Shown here in pieces: positions 20,542 through 28,927 of a DNA stretch of 64,000 nucleotides. Made by a program: the position numbers and the translations under genes. The notes under the pieces were generated by a model, which did no database searches, was not told the origin of the DNA, and saw only the letters and a list, made by a program, of their open reading frames with translations. Source of the stretch: Mesorhizobium sp. NZP2298 (lineage in GTDB: Bacteria > Pseudomonadota > Alphaproteobacteria > Rhizobiales > Rhizobiaceae); NCBI RefSeq assembly GCF_013170825.1, contig NZ_CP033365.1:5158001-5222000 (forward strand). Direction: 5' to 3'. Each line of letters starts with the position of its first letter. Within the stretch, counting starts at the first letter, position 1.

Positions 20542-21971
20542 CTTTTTACCTCCCAGGTCGTGATGCGTTCGCCGGTCGCCGGATCCTTGCCGTCCTTCAA
20601 CTGCACGCCTTGCACCAAAAGGTCATCGCGGATGCGGTCGGCCTCTGCCCAGTTCTTCGCCGCGATGAGAGCGAGGCGATTGGCGATTGCCTTGGCGATC
20701 TTGTCCTCATCCACCTCTTCGGAGCCGACATCGAAGCCAAGAAACAGCAGCGACGCCTTCAGTGCGGCAGCGGCTTCGTTGCCGTCGGCTGCCTCACCGG
20801 CCAACTGCGTCAAAACCTGGAAGGCGGCATAGGTGGCCAGGTCATCGGAGAGTGCCTCCACGACCTTTGCCGGCAGTTGCCCGACGGTCGGCGCAAGGTC
20901 CGCCGCGCGTTTCCACTTGCGCAGCGTGTTCTCCGCCTCCTCCAGCTTGCGCACGGAAAAGTCGATCGGCTCGCGGTAGTGCGTCATCAGCATCGCCAGC
21001 CGCAGTACCTCGCCCGGCCAGCTGCGGCCGCCGAAGGTCTCGGTCTCCAGCAGTTCATGGATCGAGTAGAAATTGCCGAGGCTCTTCGACATCTTCTGCC
21101 CCTCGACCTGCAGGAAGCCATTGTGCATCCAGACATTGGCCATGACCGACGTGCCGTGGGCGCAGCGCGACTGGGCGATCTCGTTCTCATGATGCGGGAA
21201 GATCAGGTCGAGGCCGCCGCCATGGATGTCGAAAACCTCGCCGAGATAGGCCGCGGACATGGCGGAGCATTCGATATGCCAGCCCGGCCGGCCCCTGCCC
21301 CATGGGCTCTCCCAGCCCGGCTCTGCCGGCGATGACAGCTTCCACAGCACGAAATCTTGCGGGTTCTTCTTGTGCGCGTCGACGGCGACGCGAGCGCCGG
21401 CCTGCTGCTCGTCGAGATGGCGCCTCGACAATTGCCCATAGTCCGGCATCGACGCCGTGTCGAAGAGAACTTCGCCAGCGGCGACATAGGCATGGCCGCG
21501 TTGGATCAGGTTTTGAATCAAGGTGATCATGTCGGCCTTGCCGTCGGCGCGCGGCTCGACGAATTCGGTGGCGCGCGGTTCGACCGTCGGCTCGAGGCAG
21601 CCGAGCGTGGCGACATCCCTGTGGAACTGGTCGGCGGTCTTTTCCGTCACCCGCCGGATCGCTTCGTTGAGCGACAGCTTTCCGGTGGATATCTCGCCGC
21701 CGAAATCGCGCAACGCACGCGCGTTGATCTTGTCGTCGACGTCGGTGATGTTGCGCACATAGGTGACGTGGGCTTGTCCATAGAGATAGCGCAACAGACG
21801 GAACAGCACGTCGAAGACGATGACCGGCCTGGCATTTCCGATATGGGCGAAGTCGTAGACGGTGGGGCCGCAGACATACATGCGCACATTCAGCGCATCG
21901 ATCGGAACGAAATCCGTCTTCGAACGCGTCAGCGTGTTGTAGAGGCGCAGGCCCTTCGATGCGTCAGACAT
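20538..21971 (-). CDS. cysS: Cysteinyl-tRNA synthetase
   Basis: 477 residues, class I. Signature sequences: [19 protein letters not shown] (HIGH motif, zinc Cys), [12 protein letters not shown], the zinc-binding segment [14 protein letters not shown], and KMSKSLGN. Start chosen at MSDASKGL, with GGGAAGG upstream. First gene of a leftward run whose members mostly overlap by 4 nt: cysS, VOC, two GFA genes, pip, cimA. Confidence 0.95.
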   Translation of the reverse strand: MSDASKGLRLYNTLTRSKTDFVPIDALNVRMYVCGPTVYDFAHIGNARPVIVFDVLFRLLRYLYGQAHVTYVRNITDVDDKINARALRDFGGEISTGKLSLNEAIRRVTEKTADQFHRDVATLGCLEPTVEPRATEFVEPRADGKADMITLIQNLIQRGHAYVAAGEVLFDTASMPDYGQLSRRHLDEQQAGARVAVDAHKKNPQDFVLWKLSSPAEPGWESPWGRGRPGWHIECSAMSAAYLGEVFDIHGGGLDLIFPHHENEIAQSRCAHGTSVMANVWMHNGFLQVEGQKMSKSLGNFYSIHELLETETFGGRSWPGEVLRLAMLMTHYREPIDFSVRKLEEAENTLRKWKRAADLAPTVGQLPAKVVEALSDDLATYAAFQVLTQLAGEAADGNEAAAALKASLLFLGFDVGSEEVDEDKIAKAIANRLALIAAKNWAEADRIRDDLLVQGVQLKDGKDPATGERITTWEVKR

Positions 21972-22387
21972 TCCATGCCTTCCCGGTTCAGAACTTCTTG
22001 TTTGCATGGAGCCAGTCTCGCGCCGAGGCGCAAATCAGGCTCCAGCCTGCTGGCCGGGGCGTTTGTCCAATCTGGGGAAAGATGAGGCGAAAACGTCCGG
22101 ACCAGCGCGAGGCTAGCCAATAATGCAAATGCCACAGATGGCGAAAGACGTTTTCATGGGCGGCTTTATCGCCTTGACCAGTGTTGCCGTCAAGTCGCTG
22201 ATCCCGGGAAAAACGTCGCCAAGACAGGTAAACCCGTCGCTCGATCACGCGGAATCAGCCAGTGAAACATTTTATTAAACATGTCGGCACAGTCATGAAA
22301 CATTCGCCGGCTAGTTCACCAAGCGTCACGATTTGGTCGGAATCAGCCATCAAACGCAGACACGAAAACGTTACCAGGGAAGAGAAC
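21972..22387. other. Intergenic region upstream of cysS
   Basis: About 416 bp without a convincing gene. The right part (22260-22390) is AT-richer than its surroundings and should hold the promoter of the small basic gene that follows; the left part should hold the cysS promoter. No tRNA or repeat seen. Confidence 0.4.
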
Positions 22388-22543
22388 ATGCCTCGAAGCA
22401 AGCAGGAAGCCAACCGCGCCAAGCAACCGGCGTTGGCCAGCCACTATCGCGCAATCGGCCCGGCCGCGATCGTCGCCGCACTTCTTCATACCGCGAAGAA
22501 GAAGAAGCCGGCGCAGAAGATCGTATCGCCGCGCGCCGCCTGA
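22388..22543 (+). CDS. Small basic hypothetical protein
   Basis: 51 residues starting MPRSKQEANRAKQPALASHYRAIGPAAIVAALLHTAKKKK. The ATG at 22388 follows GGGAAGAG at good spacing; the open frame extends further upstream but without a better start. It has a short hydrophobic stretch and a Lys-rich tail. Function unknown. Confidence 0.6.
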   Translation: MPRSKQEANRAKQPALASHYRAIGPAAIVAALLHTAKKKKPAQKIVSPRAA

Positions 22544-22553
22544 GATGATGTTC

Positions 22554-22596
22554 CGCCGGCGCGATCGCCGGCGATGAGGGTGCGAACAGGGCACCC
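22554..22596. terminator. Two consecutive hairpins between convergent genes
   Basis: First hairpin: arms 22554-22560 and 22565-22571 (GCCGGCG/CGCCGGC, loop CGAT). Second: arms 22576-22582 and 22590-22596 (AGGGTGC/GCACCCT). They lie between the small basic gene and the SRAP gene and probably end both transcripts. No strong T-run. Confidence 0.5.
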
Positions 22597-22622
22597 TGGA
22601 ATAAGGCCCTCGACAGGCTTCG

Positions 22623-23384
22623 CTAGAACAGCGTCATCTGACTGTCGTCGGTGCCAGGCTTCTGGCGTCTGACCTTCTCGGGCTCCGCGCCGATCTCCCC
22701 TCTTACTTGAATCTCCGGTCCGGTGTTGGCGACCTTGTTGACGAGGTCGGAGACTGGAATCGCCTCGAAGAAATCGAGTTGCGCCGGTCGCAGCAGGTCG
22801 GTGACATCACGCGGCTCCTGCGTGCGGCAATCCAGCCAGCGAGCGAAGTCCCTGGGATCGATGACCACCGGCATCCGATCATGGATATGGGCGATGTCGG
22901 CATTGGCGTTGACCGTCAGGATTGCGCCAGTATCCATTTCCGAGCCGCCCGGCTCCGCATAGGTCTCGATCAGGCCGGCAAAGGCGACCAGCCCGCCATG
23001 CCTGGGCCGGATCCAATAGGGCTGCCCCTTCTTGCCCCCGGTCTGCCGCCATTCGTAGAAGCCCGACGCCGGCACCAGTGCGCGGCGATGACGCATGGCA
23101 GCCTTGAACGAGGCCTTTTCGATCGCGCCTTCCGAGCGCGCGTTGAACAGCAGCGGAAACTCCCTGGTGTCCTTCACCCAGGCCGGGATGAGCCCCCAGC
23201 GCACCAGCATCGGTTGCCGGTCCGGCAAGTTGGAACCCGGTGAGCGCGGCTCACCAGCAGTCGCCATCAGCACCGGCTGGGTTGGCGCGATGTTGTAGCG
23301 CGCCGGGAAATCTTCCAGTTCGACCAAGCCCAGAAAGGCAGCGGTTTGATCCGGCGTGGCCGTCAAGGCAAAACGTCCGCACAT
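22623..23384 (-). CDS. SOS-response-associated peptidase/DNA-abasic-site shield (SRAP, YedK/HMCES)
   Basis: 253 residues. After Met removal the N-terminus is Cys (MCGRFALT), the residue that forms the thiazolidine link to abasic sites. Other family residues are visible: FNARSEGAIEKASF, RRALVPASGFYEWR (catalytic Glu) and IHDRMPVVI (His). The start is fixed by the need for Cys2. It protects abasic sites in single-stranded DNA. Confidence 0.92.
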   Translation of the reverse strand: MCGRFALTATPDQTAAFLGLVELEDFPARYNIAPTQPVLMATAGEPRSPGSNLPDRQPMLVRWGLIPAWVKDTREFPLLFNARSEGAIEKASFKAAMRHRRALVPASGFYEWRQTGGKKGQPYWIRPRHGGLVAFAGLIETYAEPGGSEMDTGAILTVNANADIAHIHDRMPVVIDPRDFARWLDCRTQEPRDVTDLLRPAQLDFFEAIPVSDLVNKVANTGPEIQVRGEIGAEPEKVRRQKPGTDDSQMTLF

Positions 23385-23510
23385 GATCGATTGCTCCTGC
23401 CCTCGAATGGTTGCCAAGAAAGTGGCGATGGAACAGCCGCACTGCAACCGCTAAAGCTGTCTGACGCCAACCGTCCACAGCGGGCTGCGGCGGTCGAACG
23501 GTTGAGAACC

Positions 23511-23945
23511 ATGAACGATACACGAAAGATACTGCCGGCCGTCTCGGTAGCCGTGGTGCGTGGCGACACCGTGCTGCTGGTCAAGCGAGCCCGGCAGCCC
23601 TCACAGGGGCTCTATGCCTTTCCAGGCGGCAAGGTCGAGACCGGCGAGATGCTGGAGGATGCCGCTAAGCGCGAGCTGCTGGAAGAGACCGGTCTGCGTG
23701 CCACCGGTTTCCGCCCGCTTCGGGAAATCCATATCGACGGCAGGGGTGATTCCCACCCTGTCGATTACCGCCTCACGGTCTTCGGCGCCGCCTATGCCGG
23801 CGGGGAGGCCGTGGCCAGCGACGATGCCGAGACAGCCGCCTTCTACACACTCCGCGAGATGGCGGCGCTGCCGCTTGCCGGTTCGGTGTTCGCGGTGGCG
23901 GAAGATCTGCTTGGCCGACCTGCTGGTTCCCCTGAAAGCCGCTGA
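23511..23945 (+). CDS. Nudix hydrolase
   Basis: 144 residues with a complete Nudix box Gx5Ex7RELxEExGL (GKVETGEMLEDAAKRELL, then EETGL). The protein begins MNDTRKILPAVSVAVVRGDTVLLVKRA. MutT-like or ADP-ribose-type substrates are possible; the sequence does not decide. The longer frame upstream overlaps the SRAP start region and is not conserved-looking, so ATG 23511 was chosen. It is divergent from the SRAP gene. Confidence 0.88.
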   Translation: MNDTRKILPAVSVAVVRGDTVLLVKRARQPSQGLYAFPGGKVETGEMLEDAAKRELLEETGLRATGFRPLREIHIDGRGDSHPVDYRLTVFGAAYAGGEAVASDDAETAAFYTLREMAALPLAGSVFAVAEDLLGRPAGSPESR

Positions 23946-24007
23946 ATTCCTCAACGGTCGCGCCGGAAACGCCTTGCAGGCGACAAATTGTTTGGCCACA
24001 TAGACCT

Positions 24008-24385
24008 ATGAGCCGCGCTCCTTTTCTTGTTGCTTTATGCCTTGCCGTCAGTACGGCCGTGGCCGTGCGGCCGGCGCTTAGCGCCGAGTCGCCGTTCGAG
24101 CCGGGGCTGATGCGGCTGGCAGAGGTCCTGGGGTCGCTGCATTTCCTGCGCAATCTGTGCGGGGAGAAGGGCGACCAGTGGCGTGGCCAGATGGAGAAAC
24201 TGCTCGATTCGGAAAATCCCGACCCGGAGCGCCGCGCCCGCCTCATCGCCAGCTTCAATCGCGGCTATCGTTCCTTCGGCGGCACCTATACCCAGTGCAC
24301 CGCTTCAGCCACCGAAGCCATCAGCCGCTATATGAAGGAAGGCGAGACGCTGTCGCGCGACATCGCCTCGCGCTATGGAAACTAA
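24008..24385 (+). CDS. TIGR02301-family exported protein
   Basis: 125 residues. A signal peptide (about 1-25, ending RPALSA) precedes a mature part with the pattern LGSLHFLRNLC, W..QMEKLL, ARLIASFNRGYRSFGGTYTQCT, matching a family I know from Rhizobiales with unknown function. The two cysteines could form a periplasmic disulfide. A palindromic repeat begins at its stop codon. Confidence 0.78.
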   Translation: MSRAPFLVALCLAVSTAVAVRPALSAESPFEPGLMRLAEVLGSLHFLRNLCGEKGDQWRGQMEKLLDSENPDPERRARLIASFNRGYRSFGGTYTQCTASATEAISRYMKEGETLSRDIASRYGN

Positions 24386-24430
24386 TGCATGTCGCCCAAA
24401 GTGCCCCGGCCTTGGGGACGCGACATGCGT
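24385..24430. repeat. Degenerate copy of a rhizobial palindromic intergenic repeat
   Basis: ATGCATGTCGCCCAAA (24385-24400) is inverted as TTGGGGACGCGACATGCGT (24412-24430). The arms ATGCATGTCG/CGACATGC and the CCCAAA/TTGGGG core are shared with two better copies at 49042-49092 and 49100-49148. It sits directly after the stop codon and may serve as the transcript end. Confidence 0.7.
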
Positions 24431-24838
24431 GAGAACAATGACCTAATGCGCGTTGCATGACTCTGTTTCGACGCCACGCGCTTTAGGCAATCCATCAACA
24501 GATATCGGGGGCATCATCGGACATGTTGGAGAAATCCGGCTTGTACCGGTCTGTGTCTTGGTGCAATCCTGATGTTGCACTTCTGCAACAGCGTTAATCA
24601 AACGTTACCGCACGAATGCGAAATTAACTCAAACTGAAGGTTTTCGACCCGCAGGCCGGCCTAATCGGCTAAGTTTGATCCGGATTGAAACGCAGCTTCG
24701 CCAGACACAGCCGCTCCCTGTAAAAGACGATCAAAAAAATGTCGTATTTACAGATACTTACTTAGGCTGCGTGTAAACGGAACAAATCAAGCATGACCCC
24801 CATTGACGGGTCGCCGCTTGAAAGGGTGGACATCGCTT
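24431..24838. other. Intergenic region with several small inverted repeats
   Basis: About 400 bp, AT-richer than average, no convincing gene. GTGCAA (24561-24566) pairs with TTGCAC (24575-24580), while GTTGCA (24574-24579) pairs with TGCAAC (24584-24589); these two hairpins exclude each other. TTAA-N7-TTAC starts at 24594, one base from the CtrA consensus. An imperfect palindrome CTGTAAA...TTTACAG spans 24718-24753 ahead of the next gene. Confidence 0.45.
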
Positions 24839-25096
24839 ATGGAACATGGTGTCAACGACATCGACGCGCTGGTCAGGGAAGAAAAACGCCTGACGGCGGT
24901 GGAGAGCCACAGCGAAGCTTGGGCTGAAGGCCTTTCGGCCGGCATCGAGCCCGAGATCATTGCCGAGGCGGCGCTAGAGACCGCGTTCGGTGAAATGCTG
25001 CGCGCCAACGGCGAGACATCGGCCCTTGCCCTGCTCGACCGCATGCGTGAAAAGGTTATTGCTGGCGCCTTCGAACCCGAGCGGCTGCGGCACTGA
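24839..25096 (+). CDS. Small acidic helical hypothetical protein
   Basis: 85 residues starting MEHGVNDIDALVREEKRLTAVES, predicted to be almost all helix and rich in Glu/Ala, no signal peptide. A start 12 codons upstream is possible. It ends FEPERLRH. No family recognised; it reads like a genuine protein because charge and hydrophobic spacing are helical throughout. Confidence 0.6.
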   Translation: MEHGVNDIDALVREEKRLTAVESHSEAWAEGLSAGIEPEIIAEAALETAFGEMLRANGETSALALLDRMREKVIAGAFEPERLRH

Positions 25097-25167
25097 ACCG
25101 ACATCCGGTTCTTTGACGATCGAGTGCCGTTTGGGCATCATGCCCGGGAGCCAAGGAGATACGGGCA

Positions 25168-25959
25168 GTGAATTTTCCGATGTCAGGCCGGTCGAAGGGC
25201 CTGGTGCTCTACATCCGCCTCGCCGCTTGTTGTGCCGCGATTGCGTTTGTGACGTGCCTGGCCAGCAGCCCGGCCTATGCGCTGAGCGAAATCCAGCGCG
25301 AAGAGCTTCCCTCACCCGTCACACCGTCAGCGGATGACGACGCTTCGTCGCCCGGCGGCGCGATTCCCATGCCTGACCCGATGGGAACGCCGCCTTCGAC
25401 CGGCCAGCAGCCGGCCGCTCCGGACGCGGCGGAGCCCGACAGTCCAGCGGATAGCGGCAGCAACAGGCCGCGTGTCGATCCCGAAGCACCCTTGCCGGAA
25501 GTCGTCTACGACCTCGGCAAGCTGCCGGAGCCCGTGCGGCGCATGCACGACCTCATCATCGAAGCCTGCAAGAGCGGCGACATCGAGAAGCTCAGGCCCC
25601 TGATCGGCAAGGGCGACAGCATGACCCAACTGTCGCTGGCCGACATCGACGGCGACGCCATCGCCTTCCTCAAAGGCCTGTCGGGAGACCCAGACGGCCA
25701 GGAGATCCTGGCCATCCTGGAGGAAGTGCTGAATGCCGGCTATGTCCATGTCGACGCCGGAACACCGCAGGAACTGTATGTCTGGCCGTATTTCTTCGCG
25801 CTGCCGCTGGACAAGCTCGACGCCAAGCAGCGGGTCGAACTGTTCAAGATCGTCACCGCCGGTGATTTCGACGACATGAAGCAGTTCGGCGCCTATATCT
25901 TCTATCGCGTCGGCATCACGCCCGCCGGGGAGTGGACGTTCTTCGTCGCTGGCGACTGA
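25168..25959 (+). CDS. Exported hypothetical protein
   Basis: 263 residues. A hydrophobic signal segment (about 14-38, ending SSPAYA) is followed by a Pro/Ser/Asp-rich linker (45-110) and a compact domain (about 110-263) with VYDLGKLPEPVRRMHDLIIEACKSGDIEKLRPLIG and YVWPYFFALPLDKL. GTG start at 25168 is supported by AAGGAG at 25153-25158. Probably periplasmic; function unknown. The domain looks like the conserved part of a Rhizobiales hypothetical family. Confidence 0.72.
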   Translation: MNFPMSGRSKGLVLYIRLAACCAAIAFVTCLASSPAYALSEIQREELPSPVTPSADDDASSPGGAIPMPDPMGTPPSTGQQPAAPDAAEPDSPADSGSNRPRVDPEAPLPEVVYDLGKLPEPVRRMHDLIIEACKSGDIEKLRPLIGKGDSMTQLSLADIDGDAIAFLKGLSGDPDGQEILAILEEVLNAGYVHVDAGTPQELYVWPYFFALPLDKLDAKQRVELFKIVTAGDFDDMKQFGAYIFYRVGITPAGEWTFFVAGD

Positions 25960-25989
25960 GCGACCCTCGACAAGAGAGGTTGAGGAAGC

Positions 25990-27321
25990 CTATCCCGGCA
26001 GCGCCTCGGAAAACTCCACCGCCCTACCTTGCCCAGGCGTCACGATCTCGCCTTCCCACATGACGCGGCGGCCGCGAATGACCGTGCCGACCGGCCAGCC
26101 GGTCACTTCCTTGCCGTCATAGGGCGTCCAGCCGGCCTTCGAGCCGGCCTGGGCATTGGTGATGGTCTCGCGCCGCTTCATGTCGACCACAGTGAAGTCG
26201 GCGTCGTAGCCTGCGGCGATGCGGCCTTTTCTGGCCAAGCCGAAGATACGCTGTGGACCGTGGCTGGAGAGATCGACAAAGCGCTGCAGGGTCAGCCGGC
26301 CGGCGTTGACGTGGTCGAGCATGATCGGCACCAGCGTCTGCACACCGGTCATGCCCGAGGGCGAGGCCGGATAGGGTTTTGCCTTTTCGGCCAGCGTGTG
26401 CGGCGCGTGGTCTGAACCGAGCACATCGACAATGCCTTGTGCGATGCCATGCCAGACGCCGTCGCGGTGGTGGGAGGCGCGTACCGGCGGGTTCATCTGG
26501 ATCAGCGTACCGAGCCGGGCATAATCGTCGGCACTCAGCGTCAGATGGTGCGGCGTCGCCTCGCAGGTCGCGACGTCCTTGTGCTGTTCAAGGAACAGAA
26601 TCTCCTCGGCGGTCGAGATGTGCAGGACGTGGATGCGGGCGCGAGCTTCGCGCGCGATGCGCACCAGCCGTTCGGTGCAGCGCAAGGCGGCGATCTCGTC
26701 GCGCCAGACCGGATGCGATGACGGATCGCCCTCGATGCGTTCGCCCAGACGTTCGCGCAACCTGAATTCGTCCTCGGAATGGAACGCGGCACGACGGCGG
26801 GTGTTCCTCAGGATCGAAGCGACACCTTCGTCGTCCTCGACCAGCAGATCGCCGGTGGACGATCCCATGAAAACCTTTATACCCGCCGCCCCCGGCAGCC
26901 GCTCGAGTTCACCGACATCCCTGGCGTTATCGCGGGTACCGCCGACCCAGAACGCGAAGTCGCAATGCATGCGGCCGCTGCCGCGCCGGACCTTGTCGGC
27001 AAGTGTTGCCTCGCTGGTGGTCAGCGGGTTGGTGTTCGGCATCTCGAACACCGCGGTGACGCCGCCGAGCACCGCCGCCCTCGATCCCGTTTCCAGATCT
27101 TCCTTGTGCTCCAGTCCAGGCTCGCGAAAATGTACCTGGCTGTCGACGACACCGGGCAGGACGTGCAAGCCGCGGCAGTCGATTGTCTCACCGGCCGAGG
27201 CCTGGCGAAGATCGCCGATGACCGCAATGCGCCCGTCCTTCACGCCGATATCGCGTTGCCCCTCGCCGTCATGGTTGACCACCGTGCCGCCTGTCAGGAT
27301 GAGGTCGTAGGTCATGGGCAT
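25990..27321 (-). CDS. Dihydroorotase-like cyclic amidohydrolase, missing one metal histidine
   Basis: 443 residues of the dihydroorotase/allantoinase family. It has VVDSQVHFREPGLEHKEDL, the GIKVFMGSSTGDLLV loop with the lysine normally carboxylated, IHVLHIST, EATPHHLTL, and DVLGSDHAPHT. In classical enzymes the first metal site is HxH (HVHLREPG); here it is Gln-Val-His. The same QVHFREPG form occurs, as I recall, in many alphaproteobacterial homologues, so it is a subfamily trait rather than an error. It may be a second dihydroorotase or act on another cyclic amide. No other pyr gene is adjacent. Confidence 0.78.
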   Translation of the reverse strand: MPMTYDLILTGGTVVNHDGEGQRDIGVKDGRIAVIGDLRQASAGETIDCRGLHVLPGVVDSQVHFREPGLEHKEDLETGSRAAVLGGVTAVFEMPNTNPLTTSEATLADKVRRGSGRMHCDFAFWVGGTRDNARDVGELERLPGAAGIKVFMGSSTGDLLVEDDEGVASILRNTRRRAAFHSEDEFRLRERLGERIEGDPSSHPVWRDEIAALRCTERLVRIAREARARIHVLHISTAEEILFLEQHKDVATCEATPHHLTLSADDYARLGTLIQMNPPVRASHHRDGVWHGIAQGIVDVLGSDHAPHTLAEKAKPYPASPSGMTGVQTLVPIMLDHVNAGRLTLQRFVDLSSHGPQRIFGLARKGRIAAGYDADFTVVDMKRRETITNAQAGSKAGWTPYDGKEVTGWPVGTVIRGRRVMWEGEIVTPGQGRAVEFSEALPG

Positions 27322-27396
27322 GCTCTCTTGCGGGGGGAGTGTCAGCGGCTTACGTAATGGCCAACCGTTTTGCAAGATCAGGCTTTTATCCTCCCC

Positions 27397-28257
27397 ATGC
27401 CCTTTGCCCTGCTGAAAGACCGCGCGCTCATCTCCGTTTCCGGCCCGGAGGCCGAGCACTTTCTGCAAAACATCCTGACCACCGACCTCGATGCACTCGG
27501 CGAAGGCGAAGCAAAGCCCGGCGCGCTTTTGACGCCGCAAGGCAAGATCCTGTTCGATTTCCTGATCTCGCGTGCCGGTGAAAACGCCTTCCGACTGGAA
27601 TGCCGTGCCGATATTTCAGATGAATTCATTCGCCGGCTGATGCTCTACAGGCTTCGTGCCAAGGTCGAGATTGCCAAATCGGAACAAGCGCTTGTCACTG
27701 TTGCGTGGGGAAAAGAGTCAATCGCGTCGGAAAATGATTCAACCGTGTTTGCCGACACGCGCTTTCCCAATGAAAGCGTCGCGCGCTCGTATGCCGGCCC
27801 CCAAGACGCCGGCGACGACGACGCCTGGCAAGCCTTCCGCATCGCCCACGGCATTGCCGAGAGCGGCGCCGATTATGCGTTGGGCGACGCCTTTCCGCAT
27901 GACGTCCTGCTCGACGAGACGGGTGGCGTCGGCTTCAGGAAGGGCTGCTATGTCGGCCAGGAAGTCGTCTCGCGCATGCAGCATCGCGGCACGGCGAGGC
28001 GTCGCGTACTGATTGTCCAGGCAAGTCCTCTCCTGCCCGCCGCAGGCACCGACCTCACCGTCGAGGGACGCCCGGTCGGTACGCTCGGCTCGAGTGCCGG
28101 CGGCACGGGACTTGCCATTGCCCGCATAGACAGGGTCAAGGCAGCGTTGGACGCCGGCCAGCCGATCCTGGCGGGTGATGTCCCGGTGACGGTGACCATT
28201 CCCCCATGGGCCAAATTCCGTTTTCCTCAGGAAACCGTCAGCGCGGAGGAAGCCTGA
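27397..28257 (+). CDS. ygfZ: YgfZ/GcvT-type folate-binding protein
   Basis: 286 residues. The YgfZ signature KGCYVGQEVVSRMQHRG lies near residue 181 with the conserved Cys. The N-terminus FALLKDRALISVSGPEAEHFLQNILTTDL matches the family. It helps Fe-S cluster enzyme maturation or repair in a folate-dependent way. Its TGA stop overlaps the ATG of the HD hydrolase by one base, so the two are co-translated. Confidence 0.88.
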   Translation: MPFALLKDRALISVSGPEAEHFLQNILTTDLDALGEGEAKPGALLTPQGKILFDFLISRAGENAFRLECRADISDEFIRRLMLYRLRAKVEIAKSEQALVTVAWGKESIASENDSTVFADTRFPNESVARSYAGPQDAGDDDAWQAFRIAHGIAESGADYALGDAFPHDVLLDETGGVGFRKGCYVGQEVVSRMQHRGTARRRVLIVQASPLLPAAGTDLTVEGRPVGTLGSSAGGTGLAIARIDRVKAALDAGQPILAGDVPVTVTIPPWAKFRFPQETVSAEEA

Positions 28258-28892
28258 TGGCGGCGGACCGCGCCGGTGCGCCGCCACGTGCCTGGCAGCG
28301 CATGCTGTCCGGCCGTAGGCTCGACCTGCTCGACCCCTCCCCACTCGACATCGAGATTTCGGACATAGCCCATGGGCTTGCCCGGGTCGCCCGCTGGAAC
28401 GGCCAGACCAGCGGCGAGCATGCGTTTTCGGTCGCCCAGCATTCGCTGCTGGTCGAGGCCCTGTTCAACGAACTGGCGCCACAAGCTTCGGCCGATGACC
28501 AGTTGGCCGCGCTGCTGCACGATGCGCCCGAATATGTCATCGGCGACATGATCTCGCCGTTCAAGTCGGTGATGGGCGGCAGCTACAAGGACTGCGAGTT
28601 GCGCCTGCAGCGCGCCATCCATCTGCGCTTTTCCCTGCCGCCCGAACCGGCCGCGGCACTGCGCAGGGAGATCAAGCGTGCCGACCAGATCGCCGCCTAT
28701 TTCGAGGCAACGCTACTCGCCGGTTTCTCCACCGCCGAAGCGACCGAATTCTTCGGCCGTCCGCGCGGTTTCTCCGCCGAGCGCTTCGATTTCACACCGC
28801 GCTCGGTGACCTCGGCGCAGAATGCCTTCCTGAAGCGGTTTTCAGGGATCGAGAAGTCGCGGCACCCAGTTGCGACGTCGGCGGTAGGGTAG
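28257..28892 (+). CDS. HD-domain phosphohydrolase (YfbR-like)
   Basis: 211 residues. Metal-binding residues of the HD fold are visible: HAFSVAQHSLLV (His55, His62) and LLHDAPEYVIGDM (His88-Asp89), with a later Asp in IKRADQIA. The order fits 5'-deoxynucleotidase-like HD proteins. It starts at the stop of ygfZ. The substrate is inferred from family only. Confidence 0.82.
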   Translation: MAADRAGAPPRAWQRMLSGRRLDLLDPSPLDIEISDIAHGLARVARWNGQTSGEHAFSVAQHSLLVEALFNELAPQASADDQLAALLHDAPEYVIGDMISPFKSVMGGSYKDCELRLQRAIHLRFSLPPEPAAALRREIKRADQIAAYFEATLLAGFSTAEATEFFGRPRGFSAERFDFTPRSVTSAQNAFLKRFSGIEKSRHPVATSAVG

Positions 28893-28927
28893 AAAACGCT
28901 AAATTAACCGGAACGGATAACAGTGCG

